From the NCBI GenBank assembly GCA_963974215.1, contig CAXBBL010000007.1, positions 213,761 to 277,760 of the forward strand: 64,000 nucleotides of DNA, read 5' to 3'. The stretch's first letter is position 1; each line of letters starts with the position of its first letter. Positions 1 through 8,056 of this stretch are shown in pieces. The stretch comes from Croceimicrobium sp963974215. Lineage in GTDB: Bacteria > Bacteroidota > Bacteroidia > Flavobacteriales > Schleiferiaceae. A program made the position numbers and the translations under genes. The notes under the pieces are model-generated. The model saw only the letters and a list, made by a program, of their open reading frames with translations. It searched no databases and was not told the origin of the DNA.

Positions 1-698
1 GCCATTTTAACAATGGCTGCATAAAAAACTAGTGGATCTTTCTCTTCTACAAATAGCGCTAAATCTGGCTCATATTGTAAGACTCTCTCCTCCATTTCTA
101 TTTTTTGAGATGGTGGTATATAGGGAGGATTACTAATCATTAAATCATAGAGTTGACTTTCTTCAAGTTGTTTTTCTAAAATGCTTTTCCTTTGAAAGTC
201 CACTTCTAATTGATTCAATTTCGCGTTTTCTTGGGCTATTCTCAAAGCACCTTCCGAAATATCCCATGCTTCTACCTGCCCGGTGGGAAAAACTTTCGCC
301 ATTGATAATGCGATACAGCCGCTACCCGTACCAAAATCAATAATTCGGGCCGGTTTATCTTGTTTTAAGCGATAGTCATCGTCAATCAGGGCTATTAACT
401 CTTCTGTTTCATCGCGTGGAATTAGAACATTCTCGTTCACCAAAAGCTTGATTCCAAAAAAGTTAACCTGACCAAGGATATATTGCAGTGGTTTGTTTTG
501 TGCTAATAAGTTAAGATCTGTTATTAGTCTCCATTCATGCTCGGACTTGAGCGAAATATCACCCGCTTTAATAAGATCCAAACGGCTAAGTGATAGCCTC
601 TCTTCTATTAAAATAGTTAAGAGTCTACTGATCTCGCTTGAGCTGAATTGTAACTTCAGCTTTTCGTGTGTAAGTTTTTTAAAATCAGATATTTTCAT
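1..698 (-). CDS. prmC: Release factor glutamine methyltransferase, 3' end cut off by window
   Basis: This gene runs off the left edge of the window, so only about 232 N-terminal codons are visible. PrmC (HemK) methylates the GGQ glutamine of peptide-chain release factors with S-adenosylmethionine. The open frame starts at the ATG read from 698 (MKISDFKKL). It shows an all-helical N-domain, the linker motif LIPRDETEEL, the SAM-binding glycine motif DFGTGSGCIAL at about residues 124-134, and the diagnostic NPPYIPP motif at about residues 190-196, which holds the substrate glutamine. No stop interrupts the frame. It lies downstream of sucD on the same strand, but a terminator hairpin sits between the two, so it is probably a separate transcript. 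The family call is secure. Confidence 0.93.
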   Translation of the reverse strand, partial: MKISDFKKLTHEKLKLQFSSSEISRLLTILIEERLSLSRLDLIKAGDISLKSEHEWRLITDLNLLAQNKPLQYILGQVNFFGIKLLVNENVLIPRDETEELIALIDDDYRLKQDKPARIIDFGTGSGCIALSMAKVFPTGQVEAWDISEGALRIAQENAKLNQLEVDFQRKSILEKQLEESQLYDLMISNPPYIPPSQKIEMEERVLQYEPDLALFVEEKDPLVFYAAIVKM

Positions 699-699
699 A

Positions 700-727
700 T
701 AAAAAAAGCCCCGCTAATGCAGGGCTA
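700..727 (-). terminator. Rho-independent terminator after sucD
   Basis: Read on the minus strand, AGCCC at 726-722 pairs with GGGCT at 711-707, with an extra GC pair inside, and is followed by a run of seven T (706-700). It lies just after the sucD stop and abuts the prmC start. Confidence 0.75.
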
Positions 728-750
728 ATTAAAGTATTTGTCAATAGCGA

Positions 751-1620
751 TTAAGCTAAAACTTCTTTCATTTTAGAACCTAAGTCTGCAGGAGAATCTA
801 CGACGTGTATTCCACATTCGCGCATAATTGCTTTCTTAGCTTGAGCCGTGTCTTCACTACCACCAACGATAGCACCTGCATGACCCATTGTACGTCCTAC
901 CGGAGCCGTTTCACCCGCGATAAAACCAACTACAGGCTTGGTGCCAAATTCTTTTATCCATTGGGCAGCATTAGCTTCCATTTGTCCACCAATTTCACCA
1001 ATCATAACAATACCATCCGTTTCGGGATCGTTCATTAATAGTTCAACTGCTTCTTTCATAGAAGTGCCAATGATGGGGTCTCCACCAATACCGATTGCGG
1101 TACTTTGGCCCATACCTGCTTTGGTAATTTGATCAACCGCTTCATAAGTTAAAGTTCCTGATTTAGAAACGATACCGATGCGACCAGGGGTGAAGATAAA
1201 TGCTGGCATGATACCAACTTTAGCCCCACCAGGAGTCATTACACCGGGACAGTTAGGTCCAATTAAGCGAGAATCTTTGTCGCTTAAATATTCCTTCACT
1301 TTTATCATGTCGTTTACGGGAATTCCTTCGGTAATCGCTACGATAACTTTAATACCGGCCTCACCTGCTTCCATAATTGCATCAGCAGCAAATGCAGGCG
1401 GCACAAAAATAATGGAAACGTCTGCTCCAGTTTCTTTTACAGCGTCGGCTACGGTGTTAAAAACGGGACGATCTAAATGCTTTTGTCCACCTTTTCCAGG
1501 CGTTACACCACCAACAACGTTGGTTCCGGCTTCAATCATTTGTCCGGCATGGAAAGTACCTTCACTTCCTGTAAAACCCTGAACTATAACCTTTGAATCT
1601 TTATTTACTAGTACGCTCAT
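751..1620 (-). CDS. sucD: Succinate-CoA ligase (ADP-forming) alpha subunit
   Basis: The 289-residue product is full length for the alpha subunit of succinyl-CoA synthetase, which pairs with SucB to interconvert succinyl-CoA and succinate with substrate-level phosphorylation in the citric acid cycle. Visible signatures are the CoA-binding Rossmann start (VQGFTGSEGTFHAGQM), the GPNCPGVMTPG loop near residues 122-132, the SKSGTLTYE motif, and the phospho-histidine loop GRTMGHAGAIVGG near residue 247. The start MSVLVNKDSKVIVQG matches the family. The beta subunit is not in the window, as is usual in Bacteroidota where the two genes are often apart. A clear terminator follows. Confidence 0.97.
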   Translation of the reverse strand: MSVLVNKDSKVIVQGFTGSEGTFHAGQMIEAGTNVVGGVTPGKGGQKHLDRPVFNTVADAVKETGADVSIIFVPPAFAADAIMEAGEAGIKVIVAITEGIPVNDMIKVKEYLSDKDSRLIGPNCPGVMTPGGAKVGIMPAFIFTPGRIGIVSKSGTLTYEAVDQITKAGMGQSTAIGIGGDPIIGTSMKEAVELLMNDPETDGIVMIGEIGGQMEANAAQWIKEFGTKPVVGFIAGETAPVGRTMGHAGAIVGGSEDTAQAKKAIMRECGIHVVDSPADLGSKMKEVLA

Positions 1621-1769
1621 TACTGCGAATTATTTTGGCAATTAATTTACAGCGCGAAAATAATAGATAATGAGCAGCATTCGCACATAAATGCTAATAA
1701 TTTCAATTTCAAAGGACGATTTAATACGAATGCTTTCGTTGCGCTAAGGCTGAAGAAAACATTTGTGAC

Positions 1770-2501
1770 TTACTCCACCAATTCGGTCTCTGCTTTTTGG
1801 GCAAATAGCTTTGCAAATGGCGCTTCCTGCCAATTACCAAAAAACTCTAAGACTTGAAATCGCACAAACATCTCCTCCTTATACCAATCTTTTTCACGTG
1901 TTTTGCGCACCACTTCGCTATGTTCCTTCTGCTTATAAGCGAACTCTTGCATGGCCTCTTTTTTATTCCAAATACTAAAGGTAGCCTGCTCAATTAAGGG
2001 CCACTCGCCTATCCCTTTTGCAAATAGCAGTGATTTTTGTTCTTGAATATGTTTAGAAACCGCAGGGACATTAAACCAGAAGGCAATCATTTTGCGCGGT
2101 CTTATTGAAGCGCGGGTAATTACGGCCATAAAATCGTTTGCGCTAGATGCCTTCTTCGCAACTTGAAAGGGTTGAACACTGTTCCACGATCCTTTATACT
2201 GTATCGGCTGTAAAAGAATGTGCAATTGTTTATCACTTTTCGCCAAGTTCTGCTGATGATTAGTACTAGTTTCGATGAAGCTTTCAAACGCTGCTCTGTT
2301 TTCCCAAACGATTAGCTGTGCATAAACCCGCCAATCGGGCCATATACTAAATCCACCAGCTGCTCCGCTGCCCAATTGCTTGTGAAACTTTAATCCTGGC
2401 GTGTTTTCGAGTGCCGAGTAAGCTAAGCGCATTTGCTTAAAAGCCCACCACTGACTACTTCTTTGTGGATAACGGTAAAAACTTATGCTTGTGATTTCCA
2501 A
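1770..2501 (-). CDS. CrtA-family (spheroidene monooxygenase-like) carotenoid oxygenase
   Basis: The 243-residue protein resembles the spheroidene monooxygenase (CrtA) family, which oxygenates the C-2 position of acyclic carotenoid ends in purple bacteria. Visible family-like segments are the N-terminal RYPQRSSQWWAFKQMRLA, the GSGAAGGFSIWPDWRVYAQL region at about residues 44-63, and the C-terminal block with KGIGEWPLIEQATFSIW and DWYKEEMFVRFQVL. I recall CrtA-related 2-hydroxylases from flavobacteria acting in myxol-type pigment synthesis, so hydroxylation of a monocyclic carotenoid is a reasonable guess. No other carotenoid gene is in the window, so it stands apart from any crt cluster. The substrate cannot be read from the sequence. 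Confidence 0.75.
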   Translation of the reverse strand: MEITSISFYRYPQRSSQWWAFKQMRLAYSALENTPGLKFHKQLGSGAAGGFSIWPDWRVYAQLIVWENRAAFESFIETSTNHQQNLAKSDKQLHILLQPIQYKGSWNSVQPFQVAKKASSANDFMAVITRASIRPRKMIAFWFNVPAVSKHIQEQKSLLFAKGIGEWPLIEQATFSIWNKKEAMQEFAYKQKEHSEVVRKTREKDWYKEEMFVRFQVLEFFGNWQEAPFAKLFAQKAETELVE

Positions 2502-2554
2502 TTACAACTCTTTCGCAAATTAACCACTTGTAGCTTGCTTTGTTCCTGCCTAGA

Positions 2555-2817
2555 AACCTGAGCTCGACCTTTAATTATAGCCTCAGATTTTCAATAAAAG
2601 AAAAAGACTAGTCTGGATCGTGCAGCTGTAGCGGGCTACAGCAAATGAGCTAGATGCAGGATTTTCGCTTTTATTGGAAAAAACTTGTAAGCCTCTTCTA
2701 AAAAGCAGTTTTTGGCGCCTTAGCCCTTCGCAATAGCCCGCTATTGCTTCAGTGCTTCGGCTTAAAACCCACTATTTATAAGAGGTCTGAGGCCTAATTT
2801 TACGCCGAACTCAGGTT
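2555..2817. repeat. Repeat A, copy 1: dispersed element with terminal inverted repeats
   Basis: A 263-bp non-coding unit begins AACCTGAG and ends CTCAGGTT. About 30 bp at each end (2555-2586 and 2787-2817) are imperfect inverted repeats of each other. A second copy in the opposite orientation lies at 16960-17147, a third starts at 63887, and a decayed relative is at 56857-56945. This copy contains a roughly 73-bp internal segment flanked by short direct repeats (GATTTTC) that is missing from the 16960 copy. It fills most of the 2502-2924 gene-free stretch. It looks like a MITE or REP-like host repeat. Confidence 0.8.
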
Positions 2818-2861
2818 AGGAGTTTTAACCGTACTTTGATAGTGCTTCTTAGATTTTTGGC

Positions 2862-2895
2862 AAAAAAATACCCAGATCAATTAGACCTGGGTATT
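2862..2895 (-). terminator. Rho-independent terminator after the zinc-ribbon gene
   Basis: ATACCCAG (2868-2875) pairs perfectly with CTGGGTAT (2887-2894). On the minus strand the hairpin is followed by seven T, directly downstream of the gene ending at 2925. Confidence 0.8.
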
Positions 2896-2924
2896 TTATG
2901 AGGTTTCGAAGCGGATTTTATCTT

Positions 2925-3290
2925 TTATGCAGACTGTTTGAAGCTTTCAGCAGCGTTGAAGAATAATACCATTCCTCCTTCTTGAATATGATAGACTTCA
3001 TCATAAATGACGGGGCACATTCCATAATTTGCAAACTCTTCGTAGGCGGTGAAGTGTCTAAAACTGAAACCTAAAGCTTGCAATACTTTGCGATGTACTC
3101 TTTGAATGCCTTCACTTTTTAATTCGACTAGAATTTTACGATTACGACTTAAAATTCGGTTGGTTCTGCGAACTGAATTCAGTTCTTCTCGATTTTTGTC
3201 ATTGTGATAAGCATTGCGGCAAGAGCCGTTACAAAACTTTTTGTCGGTTCTTCCAACAATACGCGATCCACATTCTATACATGTATTCAT
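2925..3290 (-). CDS. Small zinc-ribbon protein of unknown function
   Basis: The 121-residue product has an N-terminal zinc-ribbon-like knuckle, CIECGSRIVGRTDKKFCNGSC (cysteines at residues 4, 7, 20 and 24), followed by a basic segment rich in Arg and Asn and then a compact C-terminal part with no motif I know. Small proteins of this layout are common in flavobacterial genomes and are usually annotated hypothetical. The zinc ribbon resembles the N-terminus of the integrase-linked protein at 22482, but the rest does not match, and this one has no HTH. It is monocistronic, with its own terminator. Nucleic-acid binding is possible from the knuckle and basic stretch, but no function is claimed. 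Confidence 0.75.
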   Translation of the reverse strand: MNTCIECGSRIVGRTDKKFCNGSCRNAYHNDKNREELNSVRRTNRILSRNRKILVELKSEGIQRVHRKVLQALGFSFRHFTAYEEFANYGMCPVIYDEVYHIQEGGMVLFFNAAESFKQSA

Positions 3291-3391
3291 ATCAGTTTAA
3301 TATTGGTTTATGCGTTAAAAGTATTTATAAAGCATTTCCAAAACATGTCATAAAATGTACTTTCTCGAGGAAAAATAGACAGATTGTGAAG

Positions 3392-3889
3392 TTAGTGGGC
3401 CTCTTGTAAGGCTTTAAAGTCATTTATTTTTTCGTTATCAATTGTCACAGAAAGTTGATAATGAATAATTTTCCATCCATCTTTTTCCCAAGTTAAAACT
3501 GCGGTTGCACGACAAGGGCCCATCCAGGTATCTAGTAGCTCATCACATATTGCAAACTGTTTATCGAGCTTTAATTGCCAATTTCTTTCGCTAGCTTTAA
3601 AAATCCAAGCCGATTCGCGTTCAAATGCATTGGCAGCCCATTTCCTTAAATCATCCCGCAACCAGCGTTCAGTTTTATCGGTTCCAATGTATATCGCATC
3701 TTCCCGCATACTACCGAAAAATTCTTCGGTATTTGCTTCTGCTGCAGCAAGATGCCAAGCATCCATAAACGCATTTAAAGTTTCAATTTCCGCTTCCTTT
3801 GGATCGACATTCTCGCTTTGAGCTGAAAGTGAAAGGGTGAAAACTAGGACTAAGGCTAAGGGCTGAAAAAATAGTTTATAAGTGTTCAT
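3392..3889 (-). CDS. Secreted SnoaL-like (NTF2-fold) protein
   Basis: The 165-residue protein starts with a clear signal peptide (MNTYKLFFQPLALVLVFTLSLSAQ). After it comes a domain reading like the SnoaL_3/DUF4440 group of the NTF2-like fold: an N-terminal helix with FMDAWHLAAAEANTEEFF, a segment with EDAIYIGTDKTERW, and C-terminal beta strands ending in WKIIHYQLSV. Such proteins are found as small secreted domains whose ligand is rarely known. It is divergently oriented to the outer-membrane protein gene at 3953, sharing a 63-bp intergenic region. The fold call is fairly safe; the function is unknown. Confidence 0.75.
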   Translation of the reverse strand: MNTYKLFFQPLALVLVFTLSLSAQSENVDPKEAEIETLNAFMDAWHLAAAEANTEEFFGSMREDAIYIGTDKTERWLRDDLRKWAANAFERESAWIFKASERNWQLKLDKQFAICDELLDTWMGPCRATAVLTWEKDGWKIIHYQLSVTIDNEKINDFKALQEAH

Positions 3890-3952
3890 TAGTAAAATTT
3901 ATAAGAGGATATATGTTTGTGTATTAAATTTAAGGCCAAATTATAAGTTTAG

Positions 3953-5047
3953 ATGATTAAAAAATATATTATCTCTTTTAGCCTAATACTAGCATCTATC
4001 GCTGTGAAGGCACAAACCGATACCAGTAATAGTGATGACTTTGACTTTTCGGACTTTGAATTGGCCGCTCCAGCAGAAAAGGCCTTTTGCAATAATAAGG
4101 TCTTAGGACAAAGTCCCACCTCCCTTATTGGATTATTTTATAATCTCCAAGGTGGACATCAACTTAATTCGCAAGTTTTTAATGATGGGCTGGGAAATGA
4201 ATTAAAAAGCAACAGCGAAATTAAAGCAGCCCATGAGTTTTCTCTAATGGGTAATTTTCCTCTACTATCGCGCAATAGTATTTTGATCAATTTAAATGCT
4301 ATTTATCAGGAGCAACGATACACGGTTGACAATTCTTCCGCGAATAACCCTTTTAATAGTATTATTGAAAACGAGGTACTAAGGAGAAGTGCTCTGATTT
4401 TTACAGTTTTTAAGCCTTTAAACAATCGTACATTTTTACTGGGCCAAATTGGTGCCGAGTTGAACGGTAATTACAGCGCAAGCAATTCCAACTTTGAAAC
4501 TCCGTTCATCCCAGCGGCCTTACTATACGGTTGGAAGCCCAGCGATCGCTTAATGTATGGCTTTGGTGTATCTAGAACCTATTTGGGTGGGGCTCTAAAT
4601 TACTTACCTGTGGTTTACTATTACCACACTTTTGTAAATGAAAAATGGGGCGTGGAAGCCTTGTTACCAGCTAGAGCTATGATTCGTTATCGCTTCAATT
4701 CTGAAAAATTGCTTTCTTTTGGATACAACTTTATGGGAGCTAGTTATGCCCTTACTAATTTTGGCACATTAAGTCAGGAAATTGCGCCCAGCTATACTAA
4801 TTTAGTCCAAGCTCAAGATGTGCAATTAAGGCGTTCAGGTATTAGAGCAGGCTTTAATTATCAGCAAGCCCTTAGTGGTTTCATTTGGCTAAGCATTGAA
4901 GCAGGTTATCGCATTAACTACAGTTATAATGTGGATGAAGGTGGTGACTTTTTACGTCTATTAGGAGATGACACGCCATTCTTTATGGAGAATGAGTTCA
5001 CCAACCCCCTCTACTTCACGATTGGTCTTAGTTATGTAAGCCCTTAA
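3953..5047 (+). CDS. Outer-membrane beta-barrel protein, DUF6268-like
   Basis: The 364-residue product has a signal peptide (MIKKYIISFSLILASIAVKAQ), an acidic linker and then alternating hydrophobic strands with aromatic girdles through to a C-terminal strand ending GLSYVSP, as expected for an outer-membrane barrel. It resembles the DUF6268 family of Bacteroidota, which has no known function. A TATGTTTG box at 3912-3919, matching the Bacteroidota -7 consensus TAnnTTTG, lies about 33 bp before the start codon and may drive this gene. The 3' end overlaps the convergent universal-stress gene by 4 bp. The DUF number is from memory; the barrel class is the firm part. Confidence 0.7.
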   Translation: MIKKYIISFSLILASIAVKAQTDTSNSDDFDFSDFELAAPAEKAFCNNKVLGQSPTSLIGLFYNLQGGHQLNSQVFNDGLGNELKSNSEIKAAHEFSLMGNFPLLSRNSILINLNAIYQEQRYTVDNSSANNPFNSIIENEVLRRSALIFTVFKPLNNRTFLLGQIGAELNGNYSASNSNFETPFIPAALLYGWKPSDRLMYGFGVSRTYLGGALNYLPVVYYYHTFVNEKWGVEALLPARAMIRYRFNSEKLLSFGYNFMGASYALTNFGTLSQEIAPSYTNLVQAQDVQLRRSGIRAGFNYQQALSGFIWLSIEAGYRINYSYNVDEGGDFLRLLGDDTPFFMENEFTNPLYFTIGLSYVSP

Positions 5048-5481
5048 TTGTCAAGCGGGATTAATAATAAGGGAATATTAGAATTATGAAGCGCCTCTTC
5101 GGAGGTGCTTTTTAATAAAGCCCGCATTACAAAGCCACGTTGGTGATGCCCCACAATAATCAACTCAGCCTCCAGTTTCTCAGATTGCTTTAAAAGGTTC
5201 TTACTCACGTCGCCTTCGAGAATACTAAAGTCGCATTGAACACCTTCTTCTTTTAAATTCTGACATAATTGTTTTAGTAAGCGCCTTTCGGCACTTAGTT
5301 CAGGTTGATGCATCCGTTGTTCAGCCCCTACGACAGGATCGTAATTAAGGGGTTTTGTAACTAAAGTACTAACATGTACAAGGTGTAAATGAGTATTAAA
5401 GGCTAGAGCATATCTTTTAGCTTCCGCTAGTATTTTCGTGCTTTGCCATTCAAAATCTATGGCGAGTACAATTGTTTTCAT
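5044..5481 (-). CDS. Universal stress protein, UspA family
   Basis: The 145-residue protein starts at the ATG read from 5481 (MKTIVLAIDFEWQ). A longer open frame upstream is rejected because it would overlap the neighbouring terminator and gene and adds no family sequence. The single Usp domain shows the first beta strand MKTIVLAIDF, a middle DFSILEGDV, and the C-terminal ELIIVGHHQRG and SNIPLLLIP segments. The usual Gly-rich ATP-binding loop ends in KST rather than GST, so nucleotide binding is uncertain. Usp proteins accumulate in stress and growth arrest. The gene overlaps the convergent barrel gene by 4 bp. Confidence 0.85.
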   Translation of the reverse strand: MKTIVLAIDFEWQSTKILAEAKRYALAFNTHLHLVHVSTLVTKPLNYDPVVGAEQRMHQPELSAERRLLKQLCQNLKEEGVQCDFSILEGDVSKNLLKQSEKLEAELIIVGHHQRGFVMRALLKSTSEEALHNSNIPLLLIPLDN

Positions 5482-5514
5482 GGCGAGAGGATTGTTTAAG
5501 GTCGAATTCTGATT

Positions 5515-5541
5515 AAAAAAAAGCTGCCCTAAGGCAGCTTT
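5515..5541 (-). terminator. Rho-independent terminator after the DUF2147 gene
   Basis: AGCTGCC and GGCAGCT form a tight hairpin at 5522-5539. On the minus strand it is followed by a long T run (5521-5515), a few bases past the DUF2147 stop. Confidence 0.85.
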
Positions 5542-5545
5542 AAAT

Positions 5546-6001
5546 TTACTTCTTTTTCTGTAATCTAGTCCAGACATCTGTGCGACCAAATACGGCTGTA
5601 CCAACAAAGCCACGCACCTCAATTTTATTATCATCCATTAGTTCAATCTTACAATTGTAGGTCGTTCCGTTTTTGGGATCGTAAATGGTTCCATCTAACC
5701 ACATTTTCTCATCCTCATTATAAACTAGGTCTTTCATTACTCGGTATCCCTTTAATGGTGTTGAGCGCAAAGACTCATCAGGGTTGTTTTTGTCCAATCT
5801 TGGGGAGCCATCTTCTTCGTTGGGTTCCTTTAACCAGACAACGCGGCCGTAAAATTTATTTCCGATTTTATCAATCTTAACATAAGAACGGCCGTCGCTG
5901 GGTTGCCAAACACCCACTAATTTATCGGCATCTTTTGATTGTGCGTTAAGAGCCGGACTGCTAAAAAAAGCTACTAATAGAACTGCTAATAATTTGTACA
6001 T
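5546..6001 (-). CDS. Secreted DUF2147 protein
   Basis: The 151-residue protein has a signal peptide (MYKLLAVLLVAFFSSPALNAQ) followed by a DUF2147 domain. The characteristic pieces are LVGVWQPSDGRSYVKI, FYGRVVWLKEP, a middle DGTIYDPKNGTTYNCKIEL and a C-terminal VRGFVGTAVFGRTDVWTR. DUF2147 proteins are small exported beta proteins found across Proteobacteria and Bacteroidota with no established reaction. It is two bases upstream of the lipoprotein gene, which lies 5' on the same strand, so the two are likely co-transcribed and end at the terminator at 5515. Confidence 0.88.
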   Translation of the reverse strand: MYKLLAVLLVAFFSSPALNAQSKDADKLVGVWQPSDGRSYVKIDKIGNKFYGRVVWLKEPNEEDGSPRLDKNNPDESLRSTPLKGYRVMKDLVYNEDEKMWLDGTIYDPKNGTTYNCKIELMDDNKIEVRGFVGTAVFGRTDVWTRLQKKK

Positions 6002-6003
6002 CT

Positions 6004-6495
6004 TTAATTCTCTTTATAGTTAACTACTAATTTGATTTTTGATTTAACCGCCATTTCATCGGCATCACCTGAAAGATTTAAATCCAACACCCAAGTACAA
6101 CCGCTGTCTTCTAAGTAAGGTTTCAAATCTACTTCTTCCGCTAAATTTAAATTTACGATCGCCCCCTCAGGTAAAGGGCTTAAGGTACCTAAAGTAATAA
6201 GTTCATTATTATCGCTAACAACTTGTAAAAGAAGACTCTCTGCAATACTTTGATCCGATGAGCTTAGCGTTATTTTTGCTTCTGAAATTCCAACTGACTC
6301 AACTTGACCTGTGGTTAAACCCGCTTCTTCTATCAGAGTAATCAGGTCTTGATCATTGTCCATAGTAAGAGTATTTGCACCTTCAAATAGCATTTCTCCC
6401 TGTAACCTTAAGTTTTTCTCAACTTCTAATTGGGCCAAATCTGCCGAGCATGCTGCGAGAGCAATAAAGCCGAGTAAGAAAATAATTTTCCGCAT
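6004..6495 (-). CDS. Lipoprotein of unknown function
   Basis: The start at 6495 gives MRKIIFLLGFIALAACSAD, a classic lipoprotein signal with the lipobox Cys at residue 16; the frame stays open 21 codons further upstream but that would bury the signal. The mature part of about 147 residues is rich in Leu, Glu and Asp with no motif I recognise. It probably forms a beta-sandwich like many Bacteroidota surface lipoproteins, but that is inference. It lies directly upstream of the DUF2147 gene with only two bases between them, indicating an operon of two exported proteins. Confidence 0.75.
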   Translation of the reverse strand: MRKIIFLLGFIALAACSADLAQLEVEKNLRLQGEMLFEGANTLTMDNDQDLITLIEEAGLTTGQVESVGISEAKITLSSSDQSIAESLLLQVVSDNNELITLGTLSPLPEGAIVNLNLAEEVDLKPYLEDSGCTWVLDLNLSGDADEMAVKSKIKLVVNYKEN

Positions 6496-6667
6496 ATTAT
6501 GTTTTTTGGCTAAGATATAGGCCAGAGTTGATAAAGTAAAATAAAATTTTACCATCACAAATGAAGGTGAATCGCAGGCTTGGCTTCAATCATTACTAAA
6601 ATGACTTGAGATTAAAGAAAAGTTCTCAGAAAGAAGTTTGTTCGCTTTCTATTTTAGAACTTTACCG

Positions 6668-6721
6668 CGCAAGGGTTTTCACCCTTCTTGCGAAAGCAAA
6701 AGACTCTTAATGAATAAGAGT
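6668..6721 (+). promoter_or_regulatory. Two hairpins in the leader of rhlE
   Basis: CGCAAGGG pairs with CCC-TTCTTGCG across 6668-6692, with a two-base bulge, and ACTCTTA (6703-6709) pairs perfectly with TAAGAGT (6715-6721). Both lie within 75 bp of the rhlE start. Neither has a T-run, so they are more likely leader structure than terminators. RNA-helicase mRNAs are often controlled through leader structure, but no specific mechanism is shown here. Confidence 0.4.
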
Positions 6722-6740
6722 TATTGATACCAATTTATAA

Positions 6741-8048
6741 ATGACATTTTCGGAATTAGAATTAAATGATGACCTCCTCGAAGCCCTAGGCTATATGAAT
6801 TTTTCGGAGGCAACCCCAATTCAAGAGCAAGCTATTCCCGTAATTTTACAAGGAAAAGATATTATCGGCTGTGCCCAAACTGGCACGGGTAAAACCGCTG
6901 CTTTTGTCTTGCCTATCTTGCATAAGCTACAAGCCCAAAGAAACAAAGGTATTAACACTTTAATCCTTTGCCCCACTAGGGAATTAGCGATTCAAATTGA
7001 GCAGCAAATTCAAGGATTAGCTTATTTTAGTGACATTACTACTTACGCTGTTTTTGGCGGCGGAACGGGCCCAGAATGGGAAGCCGAACGCCGCGCATTA
7101 AGCCAGGGTACGGATATTATTATAGCTACACCTGGACGCTTATTAGCGCATATTCGTAACGAGTATGTACAATTAAGTGCGCTGCAGTATCTCATTTTAG
7201 ACGAAGCTGATCGCATGTTAGACATTGGTTTTTACGATGACATCATGAAAATCATTCAAGAAGCGCCAAAAGAACGTCAGAGCCTGATGTTTAGTGCTAC
7301 GATGGCCCCTAAAATACGTAAGCTAGCCAAAGAAATTCTCAACGATCCCTTTGAAATTAATCTCGCGGTTTCCAAGCCAGCTGAGGGTGTGACGCAAATG
7401 GTTTATATGGCTCACGAAGAGCAAAAGCAGGGTTTAGCGCGTCATATTATTGCGCAATATCCCGACTTTAAGAGTATAATCATATTCTGTTCTACTAAAA
7501 AGAAAGTAGAGAAACTAGTCAGCTCTTTACAGCGTAAGAAAATGAACGTGGCGGGCATGAGTAGTGATTATGAGCAAAGTGATCGTCAACGCATCTTACA
7601 GCAATTTAAATCGCGCCAGACGCGCATTGTTGTTGCTACCGATGTTTTAAGTCGTGGCATTGATATTAAAGATATTGATCTGGTTATTAATTACGATGTT
7701 CCCAATGATGCGGAAGACTATGTTCACCGCGTTGGACGTACGGCCAGAGCGGCAACCAAAGGTTTAGCCATTACGCTAATTAGCGGCGAAGAGATTTATA
7801 AATTCCGCCGTATTGAGCAGTTTGTAGAACGTGAATACGAGAAGCTAAATCCACCTGAAAGCTTGGGCGAAGCACCCCGCTGGGATGAACCACAAAGCAA
7901 AGAACGTCGGGGCGGTTTTAAACGTAAACCTCGTCCTAAGAACTCATCTGCCGGCCAGGCAAACAAGGGAGGTAAACGACCGTTTAGACCCAAAGGGAAA
8001 AACCAAGGTGCCAATAAAGACAATAACACTGGCCCCAAAACTCAATAA
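6741..8048 (+). CDS. rhlE: DEAD-box RNA helicase, RhlE type
   Basis: The 435-residue ATP-dependent RNA helicase carries all core motifs in order: the Q motif (ATPIQEQAIP, near residue 24), AQTGTGKT (about 46-53), PTRELA, TPGR, DEAD, SAT, and in the second lobe SRGID and HRVGRTAR. The C-terminal tail after about residue 375 is a basic, Lys/Arg/Gly/Asn-rich low-complexity extension, as in RhlE-like proteins that remodel rRNA and mRNA. The upstream leader carries two hairpins. The MFS gene starts 8 bp downstream, so they may share a transcript. Confidence 0.93.
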   Translation: MTFSELELNDDLLEALGYMNFSEATPIQEQAIPVILQGKDIIGCAQTGTGKTAAFVLPILHKLQAQRNKGINTLILCPTRELAIQIEQQIQGLAYFSDITTYAVFGGGTGPEWEAERRALSQGTDIIIATPGRLLAHIRNEYVQLSALQYLILDEADRMLDIGFYDDIMKIIQEAPKERQSLMFSATMAPKIRKLAKEILNDPFEINLAVSKPAEGVTQMVYMAHEEQKQGLARHIIAQYPDFKSIIIFCSTKKKVEKLVSSLQRKKMNVAGMSSDYEQSDRQRILQQFKSRQTRIVVATDVLSRGIDIKDIDLVINYDVPNDAEDYVHRVGRTARAATKGLAITLISGEEIYKFRRIEQFVEREYEKLNPPESLGEAPRWDEPQSKERRGGFKRKPRPKNSSAGQANKGGKRPFRPKGKNQGANKDNNTGPKTQ

Positions 8049-8056
8049 AAGCTTCC

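Noticed and set aside
1178..1582. 134-codon open frame opposite sucD
   Set aside because: It is fully antisense to a strongly conserved gene and its sequence is repetitive and without family features.
5482..5634. Longer start for the universal stress protein
   Set aside because: It would run through the upstream gene's terminator and end region and adds sequence unlike the family.
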